A stretch of DNA of 62,584 bases from Atopobium sp. (lineage in GTDB: Bacteria; Actinomycetota; Coriobacteriia; Coriobacteriales; Atopobiaceae): the NCBI GenBank assembly GCA_022732885.1, contig JAIJTS010000010.1, positions 1-62,584 on the forward strand. The letters run 5' to 3'. The translations under genes and the position numbers were made by a program. Below, piece after piece: positions 24,837-34,240 of this stretch. Position 1 is the first letter of the stretch; every line of letters begins with the position of its first letter. Below the pieces are notes generated by a model. The model did not search any database, was not told where the DNA came from, and saw only the letters and a program-made list of their open reading frames with translations.

Positions 24837-25472
24837 TTAGTCAAGGTCGTTGAAGTCACCAGCTGCAGGTGCAGGTGTAGAAATCTGAGTCTTCTGTGCT
24901 GAAGACTGTGCAGCATTCTGGGAGCCAGTTGGAGCGTTGTTGGTAAGAACAGTCTCTGGGAAGACAGAGTCTGCATCATCCAGGAAGTGCTGGAGGAGCT
25001 TACGGTACTCAGCGCGGAAGTCCTCACGGGACTGCTTGAGACGATCAATCTCATCAAGCTCAGTCTGCTTCTCTGCAAGAGCCTGACGGATAACCTCACG
25101 AGCCTTCTGGTCTGCCTCGTTACGGATACGCTCTGCGTTTGCGCGAGCGTCTGCGACAAGCTTATCTGCGCTCTGCTGAGCAACAATAAGGACCTGAGAA
25201 ATCTGGTGCTCAGATGCAGCAATAGCTGCGGCGTTTGTCTCTTCAACAGAAGGAACGCTTGCGTTCTCCTCAAGGTTTGTAACCTGAGCCTGTGCTGCAG
25301 CAAGCTGCTGCTCAGTGCTGGTTAGACGGCCCTTAAGGTCAGCGATTTTCTGAAGCATTGCATCAACCTCAGAAGAAAGCTGCTCAAGAAATGCGTCAAC
25401 TTCCTCTGGATTGTAGCCGGTCTCAGCAGGAGAGAATGTCTGCTGCTCGATGTCTGCTGGTGTGATTGCCAT
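24837..25472 (-). CDS. divIVA: DivIVA (Wag31-like) polar/septal coiled-coil protein
   Basis: 211 residues. The N-terminal lipid-binding module starts MAITPADIEQQTFSPAETGYNPEEVDAFL-like with the conserved YxxxEVDxFL pattern. It is followed by heptads (residues about 28-60 and 85-165) and a disordered tail rich in Ala, Gln and Ser that ends FNDLD. DivIVA assembles on curved membrane and recruits division, growth-pole or segregation factors. In Actinobacteria it is usually last in the dcw region, as here. The start ATG is behind AAAGGGAACAAAG. The 79-bp gap to yggT could hold a private promoter, but none is clear. Confidence 0.92.
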   Translation of the reverse strand: MAITPADIEQQTFSPAETGYNPEEVDAFLEQLSSEVDAMLQKIADLKGRLTSTEQQLAAAQAQVTNLEENASVPSVEETNAAAIAASEHQISQVLIVAQQSADKLVADARANAERIRNEADQKAREVIRQALAEKQTELDEIDRLKQSREDFRAEYRKLLQHFLDDADSVFPETVLTNNAPTGSQNAAQSSAQKTQISTPAPAAGDFNDLD

Positions 25473-25551
25473 CTTTGTTCCCTTTCAGTCTGCGAGTAGA
25501 CGTACCACACATCATAACTACTCAGTTTGTAATTAAAGACAAACTAGTTTC

Positions 25552-25830
25552 CTATATTAGTATAAGGCCCAGCGTCGAAATGGCCAAACGTTCCACAAGA
25601 TTAAGCACAAAAAGCGCAATAATAGGCGAGAGGTCAACGCCAGAAATTGGAGGAATCACCTTCCTAAACACAGTGAGATATGGTTCAACAATTTTGCCAA
25701 TAGCCTCAAGAATGTTTCTAACCGAATCATTTGAAACGGTAATCCAAGAGGACAGGCACCATATCACAATGCAGACACTATAAATCCTAAATAAGGTATA
25801 GAGTGCGTTTAAAACATAATACGAGAACAC
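25552..25830 (-). CDS. YggT family membrane protein
   Basis: 92 residues with two hydrophobic segments (about 5-32 and 65-90) and the family's central turn, ISSWITVSNDSVRN-like then EPYLTVFRKVIPP. YggT proteins lie between sepF and divIVA in many Gram-positive and cyanobacterial genomes. They are linked to division or osmotic tolerance without a defined mechanism. The start is GTG at 25830 behind GGAGG. It is immediately downstream of sepF, so the two are probably cotranslated. Confidence 0.88.
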   Translation of the reverse strand: MFSYYVLNALYTLFRIYSVCIVIWCLSSWITVSNDSVRNILEAIGKIVEPYLTVFRKVIPPISGVDLSPIIALFVLNLVERLAISTLGLILI

Positions 25831-25842
25831 AAAAACCTCCAG

Positions 25843-26526
25843 TTACCTGGTAATCTCGCCCTCATCAGCAAGCTTATCAAGATCAGCCTGCGTCAAAGAG
25901 ACGCCATGAGGAAGTACAACAAAAACGCGGTCAGCTACTTCTTCAACAGCACCGTCAAGACCATAAGAAAGACCAAAACTGAAGTCCAAAATTCTCTTAG
26001 CAACCTCAATGTTGGTGTTCTTAAAGATAAGAACAACTGGCTGACCAGTACGAACACGGCGAACTACCGACTGAACATCGTCATAAGAAACAGGACGAAG
26101 AACATATGGTGGCAGCTGTCCAGAATAGCTTGTACGGCTTACAGGACGAAGACCAATATCACCAGGAGTAGGTAAATTTGGGCTCACGGTGTGCTCATAA
26201 GAAGGAGTGTATCCAGAAGGCTCCTGATGAGATGCGTATGCAGAAGCACGGGAGCGCATATCCTGTTGAGGATTGTAAGAAGCAGCTGGATTAGTACTAA
26301 TTGGCTTACCAGAGCGCGTATAAACAGAAACGCTCTCTGCCTCAGGTCTGGATGGATTACCCAGTAGCCTATTGGAAGAACCTTGCTGTGCACGATCATC
26401 GTACGAGCGAGAAGATGCTGTATCTACCTCGTCATAGGCCTCATCGCCATAATACTCATCGTCGTAGTACTCATCGTCCTGGCCACCGCGAAACTTTGCT
26501 TTTAGCGTATCAAGAATGCTCATCAT
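25843..26526 (-). CDS. sepF: Cell division protein SepF
   Basis: 227 residues. The N-terminal membrane-binding amphipathic helix is MSILDTLKAKFRGG. A long acidic, tyrosine-rich linker follows (about 17-125). The C-terminal SepF domain begins YVLRPVSYDDVQSVVRRV and contains GQPVVLIFKNTN and RILDFSFGLSYGLDGAVEEVADRVFVVLP. SepF rings tether FtsZ to the membrane. Because no ftsA is present, SepF is probably the main membrane anchor here, as in other Actinobacteria. FtsZ keeps the C-terminal peptide that SepF binds. Either of two consecutive ATG codons (26526 or 26523) could be used. Confidence 0.94.
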   Translation of the reverse strand: MMSILDTLKAKFRGGQDDEYYDDEYYGDEAYDEVDTASSRSYDDRAQQGSSNRLLGNPSRPEAESVSVYTRSGKPISTNPAASYNPQQDMRSRASAYASHQEPSGYTPSYEHTVSPNLPTPGDIGLRPVSRTSYSGQLPPYVLRPVSYDDVQSVVRRVRTGQPVVLIFKNTNIEVAKRILDFSFGLSYGLDGAVEEVADRVFVVLPHGVSLTQADLDKLADEGEITR

Positions 26527-26584
26527 TGTGCCTTTCTGTAACGCACGTAATTTCTTACTACTGTATCAAAAACTTGCAATTATT

Positions 26585-27328
26585 TTAGTGCCCACTCAAC
26601 GTATAGGCTGGATCAAACAATACTCGACCCAGGCGAATAATAGTAGAACCCTCTTCAATGGCATACGTAAAGTCATCACTCATGCCGCAAGAAAGAACAT
26701 CTAACTTCAAGCCAGCTTGCACGCTCAGCTTGTCGCGCAATTCTCTGAGTCCTGCGAAGGTTTTCTTGGCTCGCTCTGAATCATCTTTTGGCGCCATAGT
26801 CATAAGACCTACAACAGAAATGTGAGGAAGCTCAACAATCTTTTGAATAGACTCTGACGCCTCTTCTGGCGAGAAACCCGATTTTGAAGCCTCGGCAGAA
26901 ACGTTTACCTCAAGGAGAACAGACTCCTCAGAGCCCTTAACTTCAGCACGCTTTGAAACTGCCTCTGCAAGGTGCTCAGAAGAAATTGAATGAATGTAGC
27001 GAACCTTGCCAACTACCTGGTTAATCTTGTTCTTCTGAAGATTGCCAATCATGTCAAAGGTTATCTCAGACGCAAAAGGAGTTTCAGATAAACACGTCAG
27101 TTTATGTGTCAACTCTTGTGGGCGATTCTCACCAAAAACCTTATAACCCGCCTTATAAGCTGCAAGAACAGCCTCAACAGGAACAGTTTTGGAGACAGCC
27201 ACAATTTCAATCTCAGAAGCGCTTCTGCCGGACTTTTTTGCAGCATCCGCTACAAGAGACTCAATCTGAGCTTTACGAGCCCTAATAAACTCAAGATATT
27301 CATCTGAATCATACGTCATAGCCATCAT
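26585..27328 (-). CDS. yggS: YggS family pyridoxal phosphate homeostasis protein
   Basis: 247 residues, a single PLP-binding barrel without catalytic domains. Visible motifs are EIVAVSKTVP with the PLP lysine (about K48), VFGENRPQEL, FDMIGNLQKNKINQVV, and SCGMSDDFTYAIEEGSTIIRLG near the end, where the phosphate binds. The family controls free PLP and affects amino acid pools. It is commonly found beside sepF and pgeF in Gram-positive division clusters, as here. Starts at 27328, 27325 or 27319 are all possible because the ribosome site is poor. Confidence 0.93.
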   Translation of the reverse strand: MMAMTYDSDEYLEFIRARKAQIESLVADAAKKSGRSASEIEIVAVSKTVPVEAVLAAYKAGYKVFGENRPQELTHKLTCLSETPFASEITFDMIGNLQKNKINQVVGKVRYIHSISSEHLAEAVSKRAEVKGSEESVLLEVNVSAEASKSGFSPEEASESIQKIVELPHISVVGLMTMAPKDDSERAKKTFAGLRELRDKLSVQAGLKLDVLSCGMSDDFTYAIEEGSTIIRLGRVLFDPAYTLSGH

Positions 27329-27399
27329 CTTTCGGTGAATACATCAATATCTTACGTAGCGCTAAACGTCTTCTCCGATAGTGCTAAACGCCTTCTACC

Positions 27400-28209
27400 C
27401 TACTTTGCAGCCAGGTAAGCAACAGCCGCATGTCTTCCGCACTTGCCACGCTCTGCACGATACGAGAAGAACCTCTCAGTTGTAGAGGCCGTCGAATCAG
27501 TAACCTCTTCAATAGCAGACGCGCGTACACCAGCATCTACCAGTGCAGCTCTGACGGCATATCCAAGATCTAGGTACCTCTCGCCAGATGTACGGTCTAC
27601 CACGCCGGGACCAAACTCTTTTGAGAACATCTGGATAAGCTCCGGGGAAACCTCATAGTCAGCACTGCCAATATGTGGACCAATGTAGGCTTTGACCTCG
27701 GAAGGTTTGGCGCCAGTTGCCTGACAAAGTGCCTCAGTTGCACGCGCAGAAATGCGAGCAATTGTGCCTTTCCAGCCAGAATGCGCCACCGCAAATCCAC
27801 CAGGAGCTACAAGAATTACTGGCACACAATCGGCAAACGCCAGAAGCACAGGCGTATTTTGAACCGTGCATACTATGGCGTCTGCGCCAGCTTCTGCCTC
27901 AGCTTTAGCCTGTTCAAAAGCCTCTGGTGTATCGGAAGTTAGACAAACAACGTTGCTTCCGTGTACCTGATGAGGAATAAGAAGGAGCGAGAAAAACTTA
28001 CCAGCCCCAAGAGCCTCTAAGACCAGCTGACGATTCTTTTGCACCTGTTGCAGATTGTCTCCGCATCTGCTGCCCAGATTGAGGGAGCTAAACTCCCCTT
28101 CTGAAAAACCGCCTGTACGCTCAGTAAATGCGAGCGTGACCCCGCATGGAACCTCTGGATCCATGAGCAGGGTCACGCCGTGTAAGCACTGTCTATTCAG
28201 CGCGCACAT
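27400..28209 (-). CDS. pgeF: Peptidoglycan editing factor / purine nucleoside phosphorylase (YfiH)
   Basis: 269 residues of the laccase-domain (DUF152) family. The metal and catalytic motifs are present: FTERTGGFS, LNLGSRCGDN, PHQVHGSNV with its histidine, AFADCVPVIL with the cysteine, and VAHSGWKGT with the second histidine. The family has copper- or zinc-dependent nucleoside phosphorylase activity. In E. coli it removes wrongly incorporated L-Ser from muropeptide precursors, which suits a place in the wall cluster. The ATG starts 2 bp after the ftsZ stop, so translation is probably coupled. Confidence 0.92.
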   Translation of the reverse strand: MCALNRQCLHGVTLLMDPEVPCGVTLAFTERTGGFSEGEFSSLNLGSRCGDNLQQVQKNRQLVLEALGAGKFFSLLLIPHQVHGSNVVCLTSDTPEAFEQAKAEAEAGADAIVCTVQNTPVLLAFADCVPVILVAPGGFAVAHSGWKGTIARISARATEALCQATGAKPSEVKAYIGPHIGSADYEVSPELIQMFSKEFGPGVVDRTSGERYLDLGYAVRAALVDAGVRASAIEEVTDSTASTTERFFSYRAERGKCGRHAAVAYLAAK

Positions 28210-28211
28210 AT

Positions 28212-29348
28212 TTAGATGCGGCTACGCTTAAGGAAATCTGGAATATCAAACTCTTTCTCATTAGAAGAGTTATTGGTGCGAGCAGGCTGTGGCTGAGCAG
28301 TCACAGGACGAGTTGGCTGTGGCTGAACAGGACGGCTTGGACGGCTGGTGCTCTGAGTGTTCAGGGTTGGAAGCTGCTGCTGAACGTTAGAGTCATTAAA
28401 ACCAGTTGCGATAACGGTTACGCGAACCTGATCGCCCAAAGACTCATCAACAACAGTACCAAAAATGATGTTAGCGTCAGGGTCAACGTTCTTAGCAACC
28501 AGGTCAGCTGCCTCGTTAATCTCCTGAATACCAAGATCTTTGTTACCAGCAATAGAGAGAAGAACGCGAGTTGCGCCCTCGATGGAGCTCTCAAGCAGGC
28601 GGCTAGAAATTGCCTCAGTTGCGGCATCGGCAGCGCGATTATCACCAGCAGCAATACCAATGCCCATCATTGCGCTACCTGCGCCCTTCATGATGGTGCA
28701 GACGTCTGCAAAGTCGAGGTTAATCAGACCAGGAACAGTGATGAGGTCGGTAATACCCTGGGTGCCCTGGCATAGAACGTCGTCAGCCATGCGGAATGCC
28801 TCAAGCATGGTGGTCTTCTTCTCAGAAAGATCAAGCAGACGATCGTTTGGAATAACAATGAGCGTGTCGACATTCTCGGAAAGAGTCTTGATTCCGTCAG
28901 CTGCAGAACCATAACGACGACGACCCTCGAAGGAGAATGGCTTGGTAACAACACCAACGGTCAGTGCACCAACGTCATTTTTTGCAATATCAGCAACAAC
29001 TGGAGCAGCGCCGGTACCAGTACCGCCACCCTCACCAGCAGTGATGAAGACCATATCAGCGCCAGCAAGTGCAGCCTTAATCTCATCACGGCTATCCTCT
29101 GCTGCCTCTTTACCAACCTCAGGGTTAGCGCCAGCACCAAGACCCTTGGTGATGTCAGTACCGATGTGAACCTTAATGTCAGCATCGGAAATTGCAAGAG
29201 CCTGTGCATCGGTGTTTACAGCAACGAACTCAACGCCACGAATGCCTTCTTCAATCATGCGGTTGACAGCGTTAGTTCCGCCGCCACCAACGCCAACAAC
29301 CTTGATAACAGCAAGATAGTTGTTAAGGGTATCGGTGTCCTTAATCAT
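28212..29348 (-). CDS. ftsZ: Cell division GTPase FtsZ
   Basis: 378 residues. The tubulin-type GTPase forms the Z ring. The N-terminal GVGGGGTNAVNRM loop, the signature AGEGGGTGTGAAP (about residue 105) and the T7 loop NLDFADVCTIMKGAG with the GTP-hydrolysing aspartate are intact. A Pro/Gln/Thr-rich linker (about 315-355) ends in the conserved peptide FDIPDFLKRSRI that binds SepF and other partners. A strong AAGGAGG precedes the ATG. The 247-bp gap to ftsQ suggests its own promoter in addition to read-through from the cluster. Confidence 0.98.
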   Translation of the reverse strand: MIKDTDTLNNYLAVIKVVGVGGGGTNAVNRMIEEGIRGVEFVAVNTDAQALAISDADIKVHIGTDITKGLGAGANPEVGKEAAEDSRDEIKAALAGADMVFITAGEGGGTGTGAAPVVADIAKNDVGALTVGVVTKPFSFEGRRRYGSAADGIKTLSENVDTLIVIPNDRLLDLSEKKTTMLEAFRMADDVLCQGTQGITDLITVPGLINLDFADVCTIMKGAGSAMMGIGIAAGDNRAADAATEAISSRLLESSIEGATRVLLSIAGNKDLGIQEINEAADLVAKNVDPDANIIFGTVVDESLGDQVRVTVIATGFNDSNVQQQLPTLNTQSTSRPSRPVQPQPTRPVTAQPQPARTNNSSNEKEFDIPDFLKRSRI

Positions 29349-29482
29349 GTCTTCCTCCTTGAGGCACGCTTGTGCCCGTTTGTCCCGGAGCGCGACTGCG
29401 CTTAGGCTACGTTTATGCGCTCGCAGAACCGCTGTATAAAACCCTAAACCTCAAGTTAAGGCTTACGCTTCATGCAAAGCGG

Positions 29483-29510
29483 GGTATATTTGCACAACTC
29501 ACCCATGCAA
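29483..29510 (-). promoter_or_regulatory. Candidate ftsZ promoter
   Basis: On the minus strand TTGCAT (29505-29510) and TATACC (29483-29488) are 16 bp apart, about 135 bp before ftsZ. An overlapping TTGACT at 29510-29515 is a better -35 but would need a 21-bp spacer. This is tentative. Confidence 0.3.
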
Positions 29511-29595
29511 GTCAAATAATATGTAGAAATTGTGAAGATACCTGGTAAATGGTAGGAAAGCAATCCTTGGCGACAAGCGTGGTTTGCGTGTTTAC

Positions 29596-30654
29596 CTACG
29601 AAACACCAGAGCCAGACTGAACGTTTCCAGTAGAAACTCGCCTATACGTTGGGCTTGCAGGTGTTCTTACGTTCAAGTACGTAAGCTCTCCAGGGAACTG
29701 CTTAAGCATTGCCAGAATCACTTTTTCTTTGTCTGCAATCTGTGTTGGAGAGCCAAGTGCAACCTGTACACCATTGGTGAGGGTGACAGAAATTGCATCA
29801 ACGCTACTAGCCGAATAACTCACAATTTGTGAGGTAAGCTCTGACGAGAATGTAGATTGATACTGCATAACCGCTTGAATCTCTGCATCTGATGCCGTAG
29901 TACCTGCTACAGGAGAAACCGTTGCAGGAACATCAGTAATAAGCAGCTTACCCTCTGAGGTTGCCTTCTCAAGCGCAACTGTAGCGGTAGTTTTTCCTTC
30001 TGGCACATTAAGCTGATCTGCCTCAAGCCAGACGTTATTCTCGCCCAAATACCATGCAACAGGACCAGAAGAAAGCGCCACAATAGCGGTAACCTTACGC
30101 TCTGTAATGGTGATACGCAGCGTATTGGGGAACTGCCTTTCGTACGTTGCAGAAGCTACCCACGGGTCCTTTTGAAGCTCCTCAGTAATCAGGGACTCAT
30201 CCATATTGAGCAGAGTTGTTCCCTCTTCCACTGCAATGAGCTTTTGAATTTGCTCGTTGGTGACATGTTCTGTTGGCTCAACCTGAATGTTAGTAATAGC
30301 AAAAACTGAGGAAGAGCGTAAGACGAGAAAAGCTATACCAGCAAGTAGAGCCAAGCTCAGTAAAACAATAAAGACTGTGCGGACTACCTTGAAAGATACT
30401 TTTCTGCTGTGTTTAATACGCTCAGCACGAGCTTGAGCTGCAGTTTTTGTAGCATTATTTGGCTTTTTAGCAGAAACCTTTTTGGCGGAAGACTTGACAT
30501 CAGAAGCTGTAGCCTCAACCTTTGGCTTAGGCTTAAAAGCCTTGCTCATAAAAGAAGGCTTAGTTGCCCCTTTTGCCTGAGTAGCTCCAGACGATAAAGG
30601 CTCCCTCTTTGTGCCCTTACGGCGTGTTGGTTGCTTTGAAGTATCTTCTGCCAT
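29596..30654 (-). CDS. ftsQ: Cell division protein FtsQ/DivIB
   Basis: 352 residues. A basic, Lys/Ser/Ala-rich cytoplasmic tail of about 95 residues precedes one membrane helix (VVRTVFIVLLSLALLAGIAFLV). Outside the membrane comes a POTRA domain (AITNIQVEPTEHVTNEQIQKL) and a beta domain containing WVASATYERQFPNTLRITITERK. FtsQ links early and late divisome proteins by binding FtsL and FtsB. The start is ATG 30654, 8 bp after the murB stop. The 106-residue-longer reading upstream runs inside murB and is rejected. Confidence 0.92.
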   Translation of the reverse strand: MAEDTSKQPTRRKGTKREPLSSGATQAKGATKPSFMSKAFKPKPKVEATASDVKSSAKKVSAKKPNNATKTAAQARAERIKHSRKVSFKVVRTVFIVLLSLALLAGIAFLVLRSSSVFAITNIQVEPTEHVTNEQIQKLIAVEEGTTLLNMDESLITEELQKDPWVASATYERQFPNTLRITITERKVTAIVALSSGPVAWYLGENNVWLEADQLNVPEGKTTATVALEKATSEGKLLITDVPATVSPVAGTTASDAEIQAVMQYQSTFSSELTSQIVSYSASSVDAISVTLTNGVQVALGSPTQIADKEKVILAMLKQFPGELTYLNVRTPASPTYRRVSTGNVQSGSGVS

Positions 30655-30661
30655 ATCTTCC

Positions 30662-31576
30662 CTATGCCCCAAAACCCAGAAGTTTAACCTCTGGCTGAAG
30701 ATCAATATCAAACTTTTCTTGCACCGCATCGTGTGCCCTACGCATGAGCACAATGACATCTGAGGCGGTAGCGTTGCCGGTATTTACAATAAAGTTTGCG
30801 TGAATATCGGAAATCTGTGCACCGCCCTCTGTGGCACCCTTAAGGCCACACTCTTCAATAAGCGCACCAACAGATCTACTACCCGGATTCTTAAAAACAG
30901 AACCACAGCAAAGCTGGCCAGTTGGTTGCGTATTTCTTCTTCGCTGCAAGAGCGTATCCATGCCAAGAGCAACTTTAGGACGATTAGACGACGTCAGCGC
31001 AAACGTTGCTTCAAGAATAATCTCATCTGGAGCAAATGTGGTATAGCGATAACCCCATTCAATCTCCGAGGCATCATAGCGAACAAGACCCTTTCCAGGC
31101 TTAAGCACCACGCAATCACGGACGACTTTACCAATCCAATCATGCCTGGTACCTGCATTCATTGAAAGAGCGCCACCGATAGTTCCAGGGATACCAGCAC
31201 ACATCTCAAGGCCAGAAAGACCCGCTTTCATAGCTTCGTTGCAAACACGTGCCGTAAGCGCGCCTGCACCTGCAGTAATGAGGTTATTCTCGCCAACTGA
31301 AATAGTGGAAAGCTCATCATCGAGCACAATAACGCAACCGTTGTAGCCCTTATCAGAGACAAGGATGTTTGAGCCTTTGCCCAAAAGCACCCAATCAACT
31401 TTATTAACTGCAAGCACCTCAAGCACGCGCACAAGGGCCGCATGGCTGTGAACAGCAGCAAAGAGTGACGCCTTACCACCAATCCTGAAGGAAGTATGGT
31501 GGCTCAATGGCTCATCTTGCTTGATTGTGGCATCAAGAGCCCCAGAAAGGCTTACATAGGCGTTAAACAAGCTCAC
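30662..31576 (-). CDS. murB: UDP-N-acetylenolpyruvoylglucosamine reductase
   Basis: 304 residues, normal for type II MurB. It uses FAD and NADPH to make UDP-MurNAc. FAD-binding motifs are HHTSFRIGGKASLF, VLLGKGSNILVSD and AGIPGTIGGALSMNAGTR. The active-site serine lies in CCGSVFKNPG and the late acid in the SDIHANFIVN region. The start is GTG 31576, 7 bp behind AGGAC. The upstream part of the open frame lies within murC. It is 10 bp downstream of murC. Confidence 0.95.
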   Translation of the reverse strand: MSLFNAYVSLSGALDATIKQDEPLSHHTSFRIGGKASLFAAVHSHAALVRVLEVLAVNKVDWVLLGKGSNILVSDKGYNGCVIVLDDELSTISVGENNLITAGAGALTARVCNEAMKAGLSGLEMCAGIPGTIGGALSMNAGTRHDWIGKVVRDCVVLKPGKGLVRYDASEIEWGYRYTTFAPDEIILEATFALTSSNRPKVALGMDTLLQRRRNTQPTGQLCCGSVFKNPGSRSVGALIEECGLKGATEGGAQISDIHANFIVNTGNATASDVIVLMRRAHDAVQEKFDIDLQPEVKLLGFGA

Positions 31577-31586
31577 GGCAGAGGTC

Positions 31587-33002
31587 CTAGTGGTTCTGAA
31601 GACGCTCTTTAAGTGCGCGGATAAACATTGGACCAATCTGAGTGACGTCACCTGCACCCTGAGTAATCAGTAAATCTCCTGGCTTAACCGTATCAAGAAG
31701 GTCTGCGATAAGATCGCGGCGAGAAGGAATATAGCGCACGTCAGGAACAGTATTGGCAGCCTGAACTCTTGAAGAGACCGTTTTGCCCGAGACGCCTGGG
31801 ATAGGAAGTTCACCTGCAGAGAAGACATCCATGACACGTAAAACGTCAATGCCGTCAAATGCGTGCGCAAACGAATCTGCCAAATCCTGTGTTCTGCTGT
31901 AGCGGTGTGGCTGGAATACAACAACAACGCGCTTAAAGCCTAAAGGAAGAGCTGCAGACATAGTTGCTGCAATCTCGGTTGGATGGTGACCATAATCGTC
32001 TACGACGGTAATGCCGTTGATATCACCTACGTGCGTAAAGCGACGGCGTGCGCCCTTGAACTGCGAAAGTGCCGCTGCGGCCTTTTCAAGATCAAAGCCA
32101 AGAGTGTCCGCAACAGCAATTGCAGCGGTTGCATTAGCAACATTGTGCTTACCAGGATTAGCTGGAAGTACCACTGAGATAGTCTGGCCAGAAGGAGTCT
32201 TGATAGACAGAGGATTTTCTATGCCAGTCTTTCTTTCTTCCTGCGTACAAACAAAATCGCAGCTTGAATCAAAGCCGTAAGTAACTACGTGTCTGCCCGT
32301 TGACTGAGCAAGCTCAACGTAATGAGGGTTGTCGCCGTTGATAACAACGGTTTCTTCCTTATCAAGCAGGCTCATAAACTCACAAAAGGTCTTCTCGATA
32401 TTCTCTAGAGAGCCGTAGTGATCAAGGTGGTCTGCCTCAATATTGGTGATGACTACTACGTTAGGGTTAAGGAACATAAACGAACCGTCAGACTCATCTG
32501 CCTCGCAGACAAAATACTGGCCGTTGCCGTTTTTACCGTTGGTGTCGTAGCCCTCAACAACGCCACCAATCAAAAATGATGGATCAGCACCAAGCTTATC
32601 CAGCATGGTAGCAACCATAGAAGATGTGGTGGTCTTACCGTGAGTACCTGCAACGGCAATTGTCTTGCGACCGCGTGAGAGATACGAGAGCATCTTAGCG
32701 CGTGGCCAAATAGGTATGGAAAGCTCACGTGCGCGGATGACCTCAGGGTTAGTCTCTGGGATTGCCGTAGAAGTGACAATAACATCAGGCTTCACGGTAT
32801 CAATAGTGGCTGCAGTATGACCAATGCTTACCTGAATACCCGCGTCTTCAAGCTCTCTGACATAATGCGAGCTCTTTAGATCGGAGCCGGTAACCGTGCA
32901 GCCGCGCTCATGCAGGACAAGCGCTATTCCGCTCATGCCTGCGCCACCAATTCCAATAAAATGTGCACGCGAGATGGTCTTCTCGCCCATGGAATCTGCC
33001 AT
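31587..33002 (-). CDS. murC: UDP-N-acetylmuramate--L-alanine ligase
   Basis: 471 residues, full length. It adds the first amino acid of the stem peptide, with ATP. Motifs: N-terminal HFIGIGGAGMSGIAL, P-loop VAGTHGKTTTSSMVA, the EADESDGSF and NIEADHLDHY metal region, and the C-terminal DDYGHHPTEI and QPHRYSRTQDL. The start is ATG 33002 behind GGAAAGG; the 18 residues upstream in frame do not resemble MurC. It sits between murG and murB in the cluster. Confidence 0.97.
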   Translation of the reverse strand: MADSMGEKTISRAHFIGIGGAGMSGIALVLHERGCTVTGSDLKSSHYVRELEDAGIQVSIGHTAATIDTVKPDVIVTSTAIPETNPEVIRARELSIPIWPRAKMLSYLSRGRKTIAVAGTHGKTTTSSMVATMLDKLGADPSFLIGGVVEGYDTNGKNGNGQYFVCEADESDGSFMFLNPNVVVITNIEADHLDHYGSLENIEKTFCEFMSLLDKEETVVINGDNPHYVELAQSTGRHVVTYGFDSSCDFVCTQEERKTGIENPLSIKTPSGQTISVVLPANPGKHNVANATAAIAVADTLGFDLEKAAAALSQFKGARRRFTHVGDINGITVVDDYGHHPTEIAATMSAALPLGFKRVVVVFQPHRYSRTQDLADSFAHAFDGIDVLRVMDVFSAGELPIPGVSGKTVSSRVQAANTVPDVRYIPSRRDLIADLLDTVKPGDLLITQGAGDVTQIGPMFIRALKERLQNH

Positions 33003-33083
33003 AAGAGAGCCTTTCCAAGTATTGTTATCGTTTGAGTCTTGGACGCACCAAGACATGTTTACTCTAACGCAAAACCGAATGTT

Positions 33084-34217
33084 TTATGCACCACAAACGG
33101 CACTTTCCACAGCGTCAGCCACAAGAGATGCGGCACTGCGCTGGTCAAGTGTGGCAGCAGCCTCTGAGAGTTTTTTGCGCTGATCTGCGTTATCTACCAG
33201 ATCAAAGAGAGCTGTCGAGAAGGTCGTTGTGCCCACCTGGCTATCTGGCACCAGAATAGCTGCTCCTGCATCCGACAACAGATGCGCGTTAGTAGTCTGG
33301 TGATCTGCTGTAGCCAAAGGATATGGCACCAAAATACTAGGGAGCTCTAACGCTGCAATCTCAGCCACAGAGGATGCTCCAGAGCGAGAAACCACCACAT
33401 CAGCAGCAGCAAGCATGGCGCCCATGTTGGAGATGTAGGGCTTAATCTCCCAGCGAGAAGCCTCCTCATCAGTAAGCTTCATGAGCGAGACAACCTCGTC
33501 GTAGAGCTTTTGGCCTGTTGACTGGATGATGCGAAGGTTAGGACGGGAAAGAAGCTCCTGCTTAAGTGCAGCAAATGTCTCGTTGATACTACGGGCGCCA
33601 AGGCTGCCGCCAAAAATAAGCAGCAATGTTTGATTGTCTGCAATACCCAGCTCTTGCCTCGAGGTAGCCCTGTCAGCAGAAAGAACACTCTTTCGCACAG
33701 GATTGCCGGTGACCACAATGGTGTCCTGAGCTTTAACGTGTCCCTCAAAAGCCTTGCGAGCCTCTGGGAAAGCAATACATACCTTAGCGGCTTTACCGGC
33801 AGAAACGCGGTTAGCAAGACCGGTTACCGAGTTCTGCTCGTGAATCAAATAGGGAATGTGCAGCTTTGCGCAAAGCTGAAGCAACGGCAGCTCAACATAG
33901 GCGCCAAAGCCAATAGCAACATCAGGAGCTCCCTGCTCTTTGAAACGCTTGTGAAGCTGCATCTTTGCTCGCTCTAGATTATATGCTGCACTGATAAGCG
34001 TCCAAGGACGTCTGCGATCAAAGCCGTTTACATGGATGGGCACCAGCTCAAAGCCTGCCTCAGGCACCAGCGTACCTTCAAGCTTATTGGGCTGACCGTA
34101 AAACGTAACCTGGTGACCGCGCTCACGAAGCTCCTCAGCAAGAGCTAGAGCTGGGTTAATGTGACCAGCGGTTCCACCTGCAGCAATTGCAACAGAGAGT
34201 TTCTTCTGTTCTGCCAT
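33084..34217 (-). CDS. murG: UDP-GlcNAc:lipid I N-acetylglucosaminyltransferase
   Basis: 377 residues. It transfers GlcNAc to lipid I to give lipid II at the inner face of the membrane. The two Rossmann domains are visible: AAGGTAGHINPALALAEEL at the start, HEQNSVTGLANR mid-protein, and the donor site GGSLGARSIN, then SRSGASSVAEIAALELPSILVPYP-type residues with the ribose glutamate. The ATG at 34217 is preferred, with AGGAG 9 bp upstream. It lies between ftsW and murC. Confidence 0.97.
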   Translation of the reverse strand: MAEQKKLSVAIAAGGTAGHINPALALAEELRERGHQVTFYGQPNKLEGTLVPEAGFELVPIHVNGFDRRRPWTLISAAYNLERAKMQLHKRFKEQGAPDVAIGFGAYVELPLLQLCAKLHIPYLIHEQNSVTGLANRVSAGKAAKVCIAFPEARKAFEGHVKAQDTIVVTGNPVRKSVLSADRATSRQELGIADNQTLLLIFGGSLGARSINETFAALKQELLSRPNLRIIQSTGQKLYDEVVSLMKLTDEEASRWEIKPYISNMGAMLAAADVVVSRSGASSVAEIAALELPSILVPYPLATADHQTTNAHLLSDAGAAILVPDSQVGTTTFSTALFDLVDNADQRKKLSEAAATLDQRSAASLVADAVESAVCGA

Positions 34218-34240
34218 GCAATCCATCTCCTAGAAATCAG